Origin: Clostridium sp. UBA5530
GTDB taxonomy: Bacteria > Bacillota > Clostridia > Clostridiales > Clostridiaceae
Direction of reading: 5' to 3'
Assembly: GCA_002423705.1 (NCBI GenBank)
Contig: DINW01000068.1
Span: 1-47,523, forward strand
Length of the DNA: 47,523 nt
The position numbers were made by a program, and so were the translations under genes. This document shows, piece by piece, positions 35,304 through 44,202 of this stretch (its first letter is position 1; every line of letters begins with the position of its first letter). The notes under the pieces are model-generated. The model was given only the letters and a program-made list of their open reading frames with translations. It was not told the DNA's origin and did not search any database.

Positions 35304-35352
35304 TACCTGCTGTAACATTCCGCCCTGTTTAGATTGGACTTAACAGCAGGTA
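35304..35352 (+). repeat. Intergenic repeat, copy B, with hairpin
   Basis: TACCTGCTGT (35304-35313) pairs with ACAGCAGGTA (35343-35352). The first 36 bases resemble copies at 32983 and 40358. Confidence 0.55.
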
Positions 35353-35413
35353 CGACCCTAGATAAGTTCAAATTAAGTTTCACTTTGCTATATAACGAAA
35401 AGGAGGGGTTTTT

Positions 35414-35641
35414 ATGATAATAAAAATTTTAGGTCAAGGATGTTCTAAGTGTGATAAACTAGAAGAAAACACAAGAAAAGCAGTAGAAGCTTTAGGCATA
35501 GAAGCTTCCATAGAAAAGGTAACAAATATTAAAGATATAATGGCTTTAGGTGTTATGACTACCCCAGCACTTGTGGTGGATGGAAAAGTAAAAGTTTCAG
35601 GTAGAGTACCATCTTCAGATGAAATAAAAAAATATCTTTAA
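35414..35641 (+). CDS. Mini-thioredoxin (small redox disulfide protein)
   Basis: A 75-residue thioredoxin-fold protein with the active-site motif GQGCSKC (Cys9, Cys12) and the cis-Pro loop in MTTPALVVDG. It belongs to the archaeal/bacterial thioredoxin-like family often placed with COG0701 permeases and ArsR regulators. It probably reduces a substrate or a cysteine in the permease. GGAGGGG precedes the start, and a terminator follows. Confidence 0.88.
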   Translation: MIIKILGQGCSKCDKLEENTRKAVEALGIEASIEKVTNIKDIMALGVMTTPALVVDGKVKVSGRVPSSDEIKKYL

Positions 35642-35645
35642 CAAT

Positions 35646-35672
35646 AAAAGGCTCTATGTATTTAGAGCCTTT
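35646..35672 (+). terminator. Terminator after mini-thioredoxin
   Basis: AAAGGCTCTA (35647-35656) and TAGAGCCTTT (35663-35672), 10 bp. It lies between thioredoxin and the ArsR gene, so read-through is probably partial. Confidence 0.75.
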
Positions 35673-35702
35673 CAGCATACAGTTTTTTAAGGAGGATACA
35701 TT

Positions 35703-35999
35703 GTGAACTTTGATGATTTAATAGTAAATATGTTGAAAGCCATGGCCCATCCTGTTAGATATAAAGTTGTAAAGTTTCTATATGATGGTCCTAAATGTGT
35801 ATGTAAACTAAATGAAGAATTTCAATTTAGTCAAGCTAACCTTTCACAACATTTAAAAATACTTAAGGATGCAGGAATACTGAAAAGTGAGAAGGTTGGA
35901 TTAGAAACTCACTATAGTCTATATAATGAAGAAATAAAAGATATCATAAATAGCATAGAGACATATGTTGAAAATTTATTAGACAATGCTAAGAAATAA
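35703..35999 (+). CDS. arsR: ArsR-family metalloregulator
   Basis: A 98-residue winged-helix repressor starting at GTG with AAGGAGG ahead. The metalloid site is CVCKL (Cys residues ~31 and 33) at the start of the DNA-reading region, and QFSQANLSQHLKILKDAG is the recognition helix. It would dissociate on binding As(III) or Sb(III) and probably acts at the palindrome at 34241. Confidence 0.9.
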   Translation: MNFDDLIVNMLKAMAHPVRYKVVKFLYDGPKCVCKLNEEFQFSQANLSQHLKILKDAGILKSEKVGLETHYSLYNEEIKDIINSIETYVENLLDNAKK

Positions 36000-36024
36000 G
36001 TAGTTTTACCTGATAAATATTAAT

Positions 36025-36061
36025 AAAAGACTTAGGATAACAAAACCATCCTAAGTCTTTT
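36025..36061. terminator. Bidirectional terminator between arsR and the CobW gene
   Basis: AAAAGACTTAGGAT (36025-36038) pairs with ATCCTAAGTCTTTT (36048-36061), 14 bp, with A/T runs on both sides. Confidence 0.85.
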
Positions 36062-36066
36062 ATTTT

Positions 36067-37002
36067 CTAATTTTTTAGTTCCATTTTACACCCTACAGTT
36101 TCATTCCAAGTATTTATTATAGGTCTTATTATGTTAGGGCCTATTTTAGATATAAAAACTAACTGAGATATTTCCTTAGGGTCACAGGGTTTATAGTCAA
36201 TATTTTTACCAACCACATCTACTTGCTGCCAACCATCTTCCAAATGAAAAAATCCTTTAATTCTATAAGCATTTTTTTTTATAATATTTAAGAAGTTTTC
36301 AAACTTATCTTTATTAACCACTAGGGAGCAGTTCATCATTAGAGTCTTAGGTTTGTTTTCCACAGAGTTGGTAGTTTCTTCTGTGGATGCCCATTGATTT
36401 TTTAATAAGTCCTTGTGGATAAAGTCCATGGAAAAGTCTCCATAGGTACAGGTTATTATGTCACAGCTAGGATTTATATCTTTTACAGCTTCTATAACTT
36501 CTTTAAGAGTAGAGTCACTTATTAAGTCTACCTTATTTATAATAGCCATATGACAATGCTTTAATTGGCGGTTTACAGTTTCTAAGTCTTGAAGTTGTTC
36601 CAGAAAGTTTACTCCATCAATTAGGCAAAGTACACCTTTAAAGTCATAGACATCTCCTTCCAAATACTTTACCCCATCTAATATTTCTTCTACATTTGAA
36701 GGATCAGCTAGACCGGAGCTTTCTACAAATACATAGTCTAAGTCCTTCTTACTGATTTCAGCTAAGGCTTGAGCAAAGGAGATTTTAAGGCAAGAACAGA
36801 AGATAGAGCCTCTGTTTATTTCAACCATCTCTATGTCATCCCTCTTTAATATAGTTCCGTCTACTCCAAGCTTTCCGAATTCGTTTTGGATTATTCCAAC
36901 TTTTTTATCCTTTAGATTATCCAACAGCTTTAAAAGTACAGTAGTCTTACCAGAACCTAAAAATCCAGTTAGTATATAAAGATTTATGTTTTTAGTTGTC
37001 AT
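36067..37002 (-). CDS. CobW/COG0523-family GTPase
   Basis: A 311-residue G3E GTPase, typically a metal chaperone. Walker A is TGFLGSGKTT (~12-21), the family metal motif reads SIFCSCLK (CxCC expected; only two Cys), the G-motifs are ESSGLADP and NKVDL. The C-terminal CobW_C domain is shortened. It lies within the arsenic block, divergent from ArsP-ArsR and upstream of ACR3 by 112 bp. Metal and client are unknown; the altered CxCC suggests a different metal. Confidence 0.85.
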   Translation of the reverse strand: MTTKNINLYILTGFLGSGKTTVLLKLLDNLKDKKVGIIQNEFGKLGVDGTILKRDDIEMVEINRGSIFCSCLKISFAQALAEISKKDLDYVFVESSGLADPSNVEEILDGVKYLEGDVYDFKGVLCLIDGVNFLEQLQDLETVNRQLKHCHMAIINKVDLISDSTLKEVIEAVKDINPSCDIITCTYGDFSMDFIHKDLLKNQWASTEETTNSVENKPKTLMMNCSLVVNKDKFENFLNIIKKNAYRIKGFFHLEDGWQQVDVVGKNIDYKPCDPKEISQLVFISKIGPNIIRPIINTWNETVGCKMELKN

Positions 37003-37114
37003 CGCTGTACACCTCTTTTATTTAATAGAATTACATTATGCACCAATCCATAATTAAGGAGTGGTACATAATATAATTTTTATCATAATTATATTTTAAA
37101 ATAGAAACTTAGCA

Positions 37115-38161
37115 TTAGTCAAAAAACTTTCTCGTGTTATTAGATATTTTAACTAAGGTTAGCATAACAGGAACCTCCACTAATACCCCTACTACTGTAG
37201 CTAGGGTAGCTCCAGATTGAAGTCCAAATAGAGAAATAGCTACAGCAACAGCTAGCTCGAAGAAATTACTAGCTCCTATCGTTGCTGCAGGGGAGGCAAT
37301 ATTATGAGGGAGCCTCCAAAGCTTAGACCACCCATAAGCAATGCTGAAAATAAGGAAGGTTTGAATAGTCAATGGTATTGCTATCAATAATATATGAATG
37401 GGATTAGCTAAAATCTTGTCTCCTTGGAATGAGAAGATTATCACCAAAGTTAGAAGCAATCCGGCTATGGTGATATTATCAAATTTCTTTAAAAAGATAT
37501 TATGAAAATAATTTAAGCCTTTTTTCTTAAGGACAAGGTTTCTTGTTATAAAACCCATAGCTAAAGGTATTACAACAAAGAGGATAGTTGATAAAATTAA
37601 TGTTTCTAGGGGGATAGAAATATCTCCAACTCCTAGCAAAAGGGCTACTATTGGAGCGAAGGCCACCAAAATTATAAGGTCATTAACTGCCACTTGAACT
37701 AAGGTATAGGCAGGGTCTCCTTTAGTTAAGTGACTCCAAACAAATACCATGGCAGTGCAAGGAGCAGCCCCTAAAAGTACAGCACCAGCCAAGTATTCTT
37801 TGGCTAGATCGTAAGGAATCAGCACTTTAAATATAACAAAGAAGAAAAAAGCCGATATGGCATACATGGTAAAAGGTTTTATAATCCAATTAGTGACACA
37901 GGTGATTATTAATCCTTTAGGTTTTTTAGTAGCCTTCATAATGCTGGAAAAGTCTATTTTTAGCATCATAGGGAATATCATTAGCCATATCAATATGGCA
38001 ACTGGGATAGATACATTATAGTACTCAAACTTACTTAAGGTATTGGGGATAATAGGAATAAACTTTCCTATTACTACTCCTACAATTATGCATAAAACTA
38101 CCCACAGGGTTAGGTATTTTTCAAATACACCTAGGGCTTTTTCCTGCTTTTTTTCTTTCAT
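37115..38161 (-). CDS. acr3: ACR3-type arsenite efflux permease
   Basis: A 348-residue membrane protein with ten hydrophobic helices. The conserved Cys in helix 4 is present in GAAPCTAMVFVWSHLTKGD (~131-149), and the P-rich NxxxA block near the C-terminus (IGASNFFELAVAVAI) is also seen. It extrudes As(III) using the proton gradient. It is the last of arsR-arsC-acr3 on the minus strand, 11 bp after arsC. Confidence 0.95.
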   Translation of the reverse strand: MKEKKQEKALGVFEKYLTLWVVLCIIVGVVIGKFIPIIPNTLSKFEYYNVSIPVAILIWLMIFPMMLKIDFSSIMKATKKPKGLIITCVTNWIIKPFTMYAISAFFFFVIFKVLIPYDLAKEYLAGAVLLGAAPCTAMVFVWSHLTKGDPAYTLVQVAVNDLIILVAFAPIVALLLGVGDISIPLETLILSTILFVVIPLAMGFITRNLVLKKKGLNYFHNIFLKKFDNITIAGLLLTLVIIFSFQGDKILANPIHILLIAIPLTIQTFLIFSIAYGWSKLWRLPHNIASPAATIGASNFFELAVAVAISLFGLQSGATLATVVGVLVEVPVMLTLVKISNNTRKFFD

Positions 38162-38172
38162 ATAAGGACCTC

Positions 38173-38589
38173 CTATATACTATTATTTTTAATTCTTTCA
38201 GCTAGATCTTTAATTTTAAATTCTATAGTTTTAGCTGTTTTTATAAATTCATAGTCATCTTTTTCAGTAGGATCGTCTAAACCCCAATCTTCTATATGAC
38301 TTGCAGGAAGGAATGGGCAATTTACATTACAGCCCATTTTTATAGCAATGTCTATATTGGGTATTTCTGATAAAAGTTTAGGTTTTTGGGATATACTCAT
38401 ATCAACTCCATATAGTTCTTTTATAATTCGCGTGGCATCTTTATTTATACTATCCTTAGTCTCTGTTCCCCCGGAATAGCTTTCAAAGACATCATTAGCA
38501 AAAACTTTTCCTAGGGCTTCTGCCATTTGAGAACGGCATGAGTTGTGAACGCATATAAAGGCAACTTTAGGTTTTATTAATACTTTCAT
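38173..38589 (-). CDS. arsC: Arsenate reductase, thioredoxin-coupled
   Basis: A 138-residue LMW-phosphatase-fold enzyme that reduces arsenate to arsenite. The P-loop is CVHNSCRS (nucleophile Cys ~12), the redox pair is in MGCNVNCP (~83 and 87), and the acid residue is in LDDPTEKDD. The pattern is that of the Staphylococcus pI258/B. subtilis class. Partner thioredoxin could be housekeeping or the 35414 product. Confidence 0.95.
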   Translation of the reverse strand: MKVLIKPKVAFICVHNSCRSQMAEALGKVFANDVFESYSGGTETKDSINKDATRIIKELYGVDMSISQKPKLLSEIPNIDIAIKMGCNVNCPFLPASHIEDWGLDDPTEKDDYEFIKTAKTIEFKIKDLAERIKNNSI

Positions 38590-38615
38590 AACAAAGCCTC
38601 CTAAATTAATTAAAA

Positions 38616-38939
38616 TTATTTTTTACAGGAACAGTCATTAGTTCTACATATGCAATCTTCGGTATCTGTCATTATTGTCATCATAAACAACATTATTTTG
38701 TTCATATTAGTATTGTTTAGGGAATAGTGATTCCAAAGGCCTTCTTTCCGTGACTTTATAAGGCCGCAGTCCATAAGGACTTTCATGTGATGGGAAAGAG
38801 TGGGTTGGGTGAATTTAAAGCTTTCTAAAAGTTCACAGGCACATTTTTCGCCACAGGATAAGATGTCTATTATCTTTAATCTATTACTGTCACTTAAAGC
38901 CTTAAAAATTCTTGCGTTAATTTCGTATTTATCTTCCAT
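38616..38939 (-). CDS. arsR: ArsR-family repressor with extra C-terminal cysteines
   Basis: A 107-residue winged-helix repressor. The As(III) site is CGEKCACELL (Cys ~28, 32, 34). The DNA-reading helix is FTQPTLSHHMKVLMDCG. The end has CICRTNDCSCKK, four more cysteines not usual for the family, which could add a second metalloid site. Operator candidates lie directly upstream at 38951-38987. It leads the arsR-arsC-acr3 operon. Confidence 0.92.
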   Translation of the reverse strand: MEDKYEINARIFKALSDSNRLKIIDILSCGEKCACELLESFKFTQPTLSHHMKVLMDCGLIKSRKEGLWNHYSLNNTNMNKIMLFMMTIMTDTEDCICRTNDCSCKK

Positions 38940-38950
38940 AAAAAACCTCC

Positions 38951-38987
38951 ATATAGATGAATATCTATATATAGTATAGATGAATAT
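38951..38987 (-). promoter_or_regulatory. Operator-like repeats before arsR
   Basis: ATATAGAT (38951-38958) and ATCTATAT (38963-38970) form an 8-bp inverted repeat with 4 bp between. ATAGATGAATAT also occurs as a direct repeat at 38953 and 38976. They lie 12-48 bases before the ArsR start codon, as expected for autoregulation. Confidence 0.6.
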
Positions 38988-39031
38988 TTAGCTAATATCA
39001 ATACATGAAACTAATAGAAGTACAGAATATA

Positions 39032-39060
39032 TAAATACATATCTATATGATATGTATTTA
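39032..39060. repeat. 12-bp perfect inverted repeat upstream of the patB-type gene
   Basis: TAAATACATATC (39032-39043) and GATATGTATTTA (39049-39060) surround TATAT. It lies between the diverging arsR and patB-type genes and might be an operator of either, or of an unknown regulator. Confidence 0.5.
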
Positions 39061-39192
39061 TGGTAATGTTTTTTCTACAATAGATTTTTTGCTGACCGAT
39101 AGATGTTTTCAACTAGCGAATATGCTATTATAAAATTAAATACATAATATCCAATGAAGAATTTTCTTAAAAATGGAGGAGGGTTTAGAATT

Positions 39193-40356
39193 ATGTACGA
39201 TTTTGAAAAGGTAGTAGACAGAAGAAACACTAATTGTGTTAAATGGGATAGTGGAAATTATGAGGGTAATGATGTAATACCTATGTGGGTAGCAGATATG
39301 GATTTTCAAGTGGCTCCTGAAATAGTAGAGGCAATGGAAACAAGAATGAAACACCCTATTTTTGGGTATTCTTTTGCACCAGATTCCTATTATGAAGCAG
39401 TTACTTCATGGTTTAAAAGGAGATTTCATTGGACTGTAGAAAAACAATGGATTCAATTCTCCCCTGGGGTGGTTCCAGGAATTAACATTATCATAGGGGC
39501 TTTTACTAAACCAGGAGATAATGTTATCATCCAAACCCCTGTATACCATCCCTTTGCTAGGCTTATAAAAAATAATGGCTGTCAGGTAGTTGAAAATCCT
39601 TTAATATTTAATAATGGTAATTATGAAATGGATTTTACTAATCTAGAAAAAGTTATAAATAGTAGGACAAAACTCTTAATATTATGTAATCCTCACAATC
39701 CTGTAGGGAGAGTTTGGACAAAGGAAGAGCTAGAAAAGCTTGGTGACATATGTATTAAACATAATATAATTGTTGTATCTGATGAAATCCATGGGGATAT
39801 TATATATAAACCTAATAAGCATACAGTATTTTCTACAATAAAGGAAGAATTTAGTGAAAATTCTATAGTATGCACAGCACCAAATAAAACATTTAATATT
39901 GCAGGACTTCAGACTGCCAATATCATTATAAAAAATGAAAAGTTGCGCAAACAGTATGCTATACAGGCAGAGAATATGTGTATGGAAGGCTTAAATTTAA
40001 TGGGCCTTGTAGCGGCAGAAGCTGCCTATAGCAAGGGTGAGCAGTGGTATCAGGAGCTTATGGAGTATTTAGAGGGGAACTTAGATTTTATCTTAGATTT
40101 TTTTGAGAAAAGAATCCCTAGGATAAAAGTTATGAAGCCACAGGGTACATACTTATTATGGCTTAACTGCTCTGAGCTCAACATGAAAAAAGAGGAGCTT
40201 AACGATTTCTTCCTAAAGAAATGTAAGGTGTGGTTTAATGAAGGTGCTATGTTTGGACTTGAAGGACAACTATTCCAAAGAATGAATATAGGTACAAGTA
40301 GAACGTTAATAAAGGAAGCCTTAGAAAGAATAGAAAGAGAAGTGAATAATCTATAA
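39193..40356 (+). CDS. patB: PatB/MalY-type PLP enzyme (cystathionine beta-lyase-like)
   Basis: A 387-residue fold-type I aminotransferase-like enzyme that probably splits C-S bonds of cystathionine or cysteine conjugates. Family features: KWD near the N-terminus, IPMWVADMDF, SPGVVPGINIII, CNPHNPVGRVW, VSDEIHGDI and the PLP lysine in APNKTFNIAGLQ. ATG 39193 has GGAGGAGGG ahead; an ATG 39 bases upstream gives a non-conserved extension. It stands alone, followed by the repeat at 40358. Confidence 0.9.
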   Translation: MYDFEKVVDRRNTNCVKWDSGNYEGNDVIPMWVADMDFQVAPEIVEAMETRMKHPIFGYSFAPDSYYEAVTSWFKRRFHWTVEKQWIQFSPGVVPGINIIIGAFTKPGDNVIIQTPVYHPFARLIKNNGCQVVENPLIFNNGNYEMDFTNLEKVINSRTKLLILCNPHNPVGRVWTKEELEKLGDICIKHNIIVVSDEIHGDIIYKPNKHTVFSTIKEEFSENSIVCTAPNKTFNIAGLQTANIIIKNEKLRKQYAIQAENMCMEGLNLMGLVAAEAAYSKGEQWYQELMEYLEGNLDFILDFFEKRIPRIKVMKPQGTYLLWLNCSELNMKKEELNDFFLKKCKVWFNEGAMFGLEGQLFQRMNIGTSRTLIKEALERIEREVNNL

Positions 40357-40357
40357 A

Positions 40358-40393
40358 TTCAGATTAGATCAGAGTGGAGTATTACAACGGGTA
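40358..40393 (-). repeat. Intergenic repeat, copy C (reverse orientation)
   Basis: On the minus strand it begins TACCCGTTGTAATACTCCAC and aligns without gaps to copy B at 35304, sharing about two thirds of 36 positions by eye. Confidence 0.5.
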
Positions 40394-40479
40394 GACATGG
40401 GGCAAAATAAAAAGAAACGCATTCCTATAGACAATTTACACAATTTGGTATATCCTTGTCTTAGGGGGTGTGTTTTTTT

Positions 40480-41511
40480 ATGCAAAAAGAGATAATTAAA
40501 GGGGGAAACCTTTTAGATGAAAAGGGTGAGCTTATAGAATGTGGATATGCTACAAAGCTTATTCTAAAATATGATAGAGAGCATATAAGAGCTAAGAGCT
40601 ATAGGATAAAAGAATGGGATTATTATCTTGTTTATAATGATGATTTTGGGGTAGCGTTAACCATTGCAGATAATTCATATATGGCATTAATAAGTGTGTC
40701 TCTTCTTGACTTTAACAATCAGTGGTATAAAACTACTAGTGTAATGAAGGCCTTTACCTTTGGTAAACTTAAGCTTCCATGTACCTCCCAAATAGGAGAT
40801 ATTAAGTATGAAGATAATAAAATAAAGATGGAATTTCTAAATGATGGTATATGCAGAAAGCTTAAATGTGATATGAAAGACTTTAATAATGGCAAGAGCT
40901 TTTCATGTGATTTAGTTCTAGGAAATTTTCCAAGGGATTCCATGGTTATAGCCACTCCCTTTTTAGAAGACAAAAAAGCATTTTATTATAATCAAAAGAT
41001 AAATGCCATGTCAGCAGAGGGAAAAGCTAGTTATGATGGAAGAGAGTATATATTTACTAAAGATAGAACCTTAGGAACCTTAGATTGGGGAAGAGGAGTC
41101 TGGACCTATAAAAACACATGGTATTGGGGTTCTGCGTCGGGATTTATTCAAGGAAAAACCTTTGGATTCAATATAGGCTATGGCTTTGGTGATACAAGTG
41201 CAGCTAGTGAAAATATGCTGTTTTATGATGGCATTAGCCATAAACTAGAGAATATTGATTTTAATATACCTATGAAGGACGGAAAATATGAATATTTAAA
41301 ACCTTGGACATTTACCTCCAGTGATAAACGATTCCAAATGGATTTTCAACCTATTTTAGATAGAAAAGATCACTCCTCAGTAGGAATAATAGCCAGTGAT
41401 CAACACCAAGTGTTTGGAAGATTTACTGGAAAGGCAGTGTTAGATGATGGTACTGTTTTAGATATTAAAGATCTATTAGGCTTTGCAGAAAGAGTTACCA
41501 ATAGATGGTGA
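40480..41511 (+). CDS. DUF2804 family protein
   Basis: A 343-residue protein of unknown function recognised as DUF2804 from LLDEKGELIECGYATKLI, IKEWDYYLVYNDDFGVALTIADNS and LDWGRGVWTYKNTWYWGSAS. Those blocks suggest a lipocalin-like beta-rich fold. ATG 40480 is chosen because GGGGG lies about 12 bases upstream; the GTG at 40468 would overlap it. No signal peptide. Nothing in the neighbourhood indicates its job. Confidence 0.85.
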   Translation: MQKEIIKGGNLLDEKGELIECGYATKLILKYDREHIRAKSYRIKEWDYYLVYNDDFGVALTIADNSYMALISVSLLDFNNQWYKTTSVMKAFTFGKLKLPCTSQIGDIKYEDNKIKMEFLNDGICRKLKCDMKDFNNGKSFSCDLVLGNFPRDSMVIATPFLEDKKAFYYNQKINAMSAEGKASYDGREYIFTKDRTLGTLDWGRGVWTYKNTWYWGSASGFIQGKTFGFNIGYGFGDTSAASENMLFYDGISHKLENIDFNIPMKDGKYEYLKPWTFTSSDKRFQMDFQPILDRKDHSSVGIIASDQHQVFGRFTGKAVLDDGTVLDIKDLLGFAERVTNRW

Positions 41512-41585
41512 CAATTAAATAAGGATATATAATCTCTCTAATAATAGTATGTTATAATAATACTACACATAGGAGGGATTTTTTT

Positions 41586-42782
41586 ATGAAGCTTTATTAT
41601 GAGAATCAGTATATAAAAGATTTTAGGGCAGTGGTATTAGATGTGAAGAAAATAGATGAGAAATTTCACATTGTATTAGATAATACAGCTTTCTTTCCAG
41701 GGGGAGGAGGACAATTCTGTGACCTAGGGTTTATAGAAGATAAAAAAGTAATAGATGTCTATGAAGAACATGGAATAATATATCATGTATTGGGTGATGG
41801 TTTAAACAAAAATCAAGAAGTAAGTTGTTCAATTGATTGGGATAGAAGATTAGAAGGAATGCAACAGCATTTAGGACAGCACGTATTATCAGGATGTTTC
41901 TTTAAGCTATTTAATGCAAATACAGTAGGATTTCATATGGGTAGCGATATAAGCACTGTAGATATAAATGGCCACTTAGAAGAAGGACAAATAAGAGAGG
42001 CTGAGAAAAAGGCTAATGAAATAATAAAAAACAACATACCAGTAGAGTTTTTATTGCCAAATAAGGAAGAACTAAAAAAACTTAAGCTTAGAAGGGCTCT
42101 TCCAAAGACCAATGAGGCAATAAGAGTTGTTAAAATAGGAGATTTAGATATAAATGCCTGTTGTGGAGTTCATCCCCAATGTACTTTAGAGCTTAGAGCT
42201 ATAAAAATAAGAAGGTGGGAAAAGCATAAGGGTGCAACAAGGATAGAGTATGTAGCGGGTACTAGAGCCATAGAGGACTATATGATAAAAGATAATATTT
42301 TAACTGAGATATGCAGATTTCTCAATTGTGGTGAAGATAGTGTGGTCAATGCTATAAAGAATATGTCTTCTAAAGTCAGTGAACTTATGGAAGAAAATAA
42401 AAAGATAAGGGGAACTCTTAGCCAATATGAGATAAAGGTATTACTAGATCAAGGAGAAAAGATTAAAGATGTAATTGTAATAAAGACCATATATGAAAAT
42501 GAGGACCCTAAGCATATAAGCAAATTAGCAACTAGACTAGCAGAGGAAGAGAAAGCTATAGTTCTATTTGCTACTAAAGATACCACCAAAGCTAATCTCA
42601 TATTCACTTGTTCTAAGGGATTGAAAAATGTGAACATGAATGATGTTTTGAAGGATTCAATAACTTTAATTGATGGTAGAGGTGGAGGAAGTCCCTTATT
42701 AGCCCAAGGAGCAGGAAAAAACATAGGGAATCTAGAAGCTACCATGGACTATGCCTTAAGAAAGATAAAAGAAAAAATATAG
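41586..42782 (+). CDS. alaX: Alanyl-tRNA editing protein, AlaX-L type with DHHA1 domain
   Basis: A 398-residue trans-editing enzyme that removes Ser or Gly from mischarged tRNA-Ala. Zinc-site motifs HLGQH (HxxxH, ~96-100) and CCGVHP (CxxxH, ~197-202) are intact, preceded by FFPGGGGQ. A C-terminal DHHA1 domain is shown by GRGGGSPLLAQGAG. AGGAGG precedes the ATG, and a terminator follows. Lacks the aminoacylation domain of AlaRS. Confidence 0.9.
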   Translation: MKLYYENQYIKDFRAVVLDVKKIDEKFHIVLDNTAFFPGGGGQFCDLGFIEDKKVIDVYEEHGIIYHVLGDGLNKNQEVSCSIDWDRRLEGMQQHLGQHVLSGCFFKLFNANTVGFHMGSDISTVDINGHLEEGQIREAEKKANEIIKNNIPVEFLLPNKEELKKLKLRRALPKTNEAIRVVKIGDLDINACCGVHPQCTLELRAIKIRRWEKHKGATRIEYVAGTRAIEDYMIKDNILTEICRFLNCGEDSVVNAIKNMSSKVSELMEENKKIRGTLSQYEIKVLLDQGEKIKDVIVIKTIYENEDPKHISKLATRLAEEEKAIVLFATKDTTKANLIFTCSKGLKNVNMNDVLKDSITLIDGRGGGSPLLAQGAGKNIGNLEATMDYALRKIKEKI

Positions 42783-42796
42783 AGAAATGTGCTAAA

Positions 42797-42848
42797 GGAA
42801 CATTCCAAGAGACCTTCAGGTTCAGGAATGTTCTTTTATATTTTTAAT
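42797..42848 (+). terminator. Terminator after alaX
   Basis: GAACATTCC (42798-42806) pairs with GGAATGTTC (42835-42843), followed by TTTTAT. The loop carries a smaller stem, CCT/AGG. Confidence 0.75.
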
Positions 42849-42918
42849 ATAGGTATTTTTTATAGCAGTTAAGGAAAAATAGGTATTAGAAAATCATAGT
42901 TGTGAAAGGTGATATAAT

Positions 42919-44127
42919 ATGAATTTAGTAAATGGTTTACTAGGAATAGCAGTAATTTTTCTAATAGCAATCTTCTTATCTGATGATAAAAAGTCAATAA
43001 ATTGGAGAACTATAATAATAGGTTTTTCTATTCAATTAATATTTGCTTTTTTGGTATTAAAGCTTCCAGTAGGAAGGTATGCACTAGAAAAGCTTTCAGA
43101 AATGGTGACAAGTTTAATAGGATATGCCAATGAAGGCATAAATTTTTTGTTTGGGGCAGCTATACCACAAGATGGTGGAATGATTTTTGCTTTTCAAGTT
43201 TTAACGGTAATAATATTTATTTCCTCCCTAGTATCAGTATTATACTATTTAGGAATTATGCAAATCATAGTAGGGGTCATAGGAGGACTTTTAGCAAAGG
43301 TTTTAGGCACCTCTAAGGTAGAAACCCTGTCATCAGCAGCAAATATATTTTTATCCCAGACAGAAGCACCACTTTTAATAAGGCCATATATAGCTAAACT
43401 GTCTACCTCAGAACTTTTTACAGTTATGGTGGGAGGGTTAGCTTCTGTAGCAGGGTCTGTATTGGTGGGCTATAATCTTATGGGGGTACCTCTTGATTAC
43501 TTAATTGCTGCAAGCTTTATGGCAGCGCCAGCTGGACTTATAATGTCTAAGATAATAATCCCTGAGGATAGGAGTAAAGAACTAGAGGATGAAATAACCT
43601 TTCAAAAAGGAGATTCAGCCAATGTAGTAGAGGCAGCGGCAAAAGGTGCATCAGAGGGATTACAATTAGCATTAAATATAGGGGCTATGTTGCTAGCTTT
43701 CATATCAATAATAGCTCTTATAAATGGAATAATAGGAGCCTTAGGAAGAGTGGTAGGAATACAGGATTTAAGCCTTGAAACTATATTAGGACTTTTATTT
43801 TTTCCTATAGCCATAGTCATAGGAGTTCCAAGGGAAGAAGCCTTAGTGGCAGGATCTTTAATAGGTCAAAAATTAGTATTAAACGAATTTGTAGCCTTTG
43901 GAAAGTTCACACCAATGATAGGAGCCTTATCGCCCAAGGCTGTGGCCATAATAACTTTTTCTTTGTGTGGTTTTGCAAATATATCATCTATAGCTATATT
44001 AATAGGTGGCATAGGAGGAATGGCGCCTACAAGAAAAGGGGAGATTGCTAAACTAGGTTTTAAGGCTATAGTAGCAGGAACCTTGGCCAATTTATTAAGC
44101 GCTACCTTAGCAGGGATTTTTATATGA
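42919..44127 (+). CDS. nupC: NupC-family nucleoside transporter (CNT)
   Basis: A 402-residue membrane symporter for nucleosides with H+ or Na+. CNT blocks: IFAFQVLTVIIFISSLVSVLYYLG, LSQTEAPLLIRPY, MVGGLASVAGSVLVGY and FCGFANISSI-like SLCGFANISSIAILIGGIG. Gate helices and the final helical bundle are complete. An AAAGGTG site precedes the ATG. No purine riboswitch is recognised in the 136-bp gap upstream. Confidence 0.92.
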   Translation: MNLVNGLLGIAVIFLIAIFLSDDKKSINWRTIIIGFSIQLIFAFLVLKLPVGRYALEKLSEMVTSLIGYANEGINFLFGAAIPQDGGMIFAFQVLTVIIFISSLVSVLYYLGIMQIIVGVIGGLLAKVLGTSKVETLSSAANIFLSQTEAPLLIRPYIAKLSTSELFTVMVGGLASVAGSVLVGYNLMGVPLDYLIAASFMAAPAGLIMSKIIIPEDRSKELEDEITFQKGDSANVVEAAAKGASEGLQLALNIGAMLLAFISIIALINGIIGALGRVVGIQDLSLETILGLLFFPIAIVIGVPREEALVAGSLIGQKLVLNEFVAFGKFTPMIGALSPKAVAIITFSLCGFANISSIAILIGGIGGMAPTRKGEIAKLGFKAIVAGTLANLLSATLAGIFI

Positions 44128-44202
44128 AATATAATTTACATAAGGAGTAAACCAAACACCTAAAGTTATATATACTAATAGTGTGAAGAGGAACTAGGAT
44201 TA

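Noticed and set aside
42783..42918. Purine riboswitch before nupC
   Set aside because: No three-way-junction core; the gap holds only the alaX terminator.
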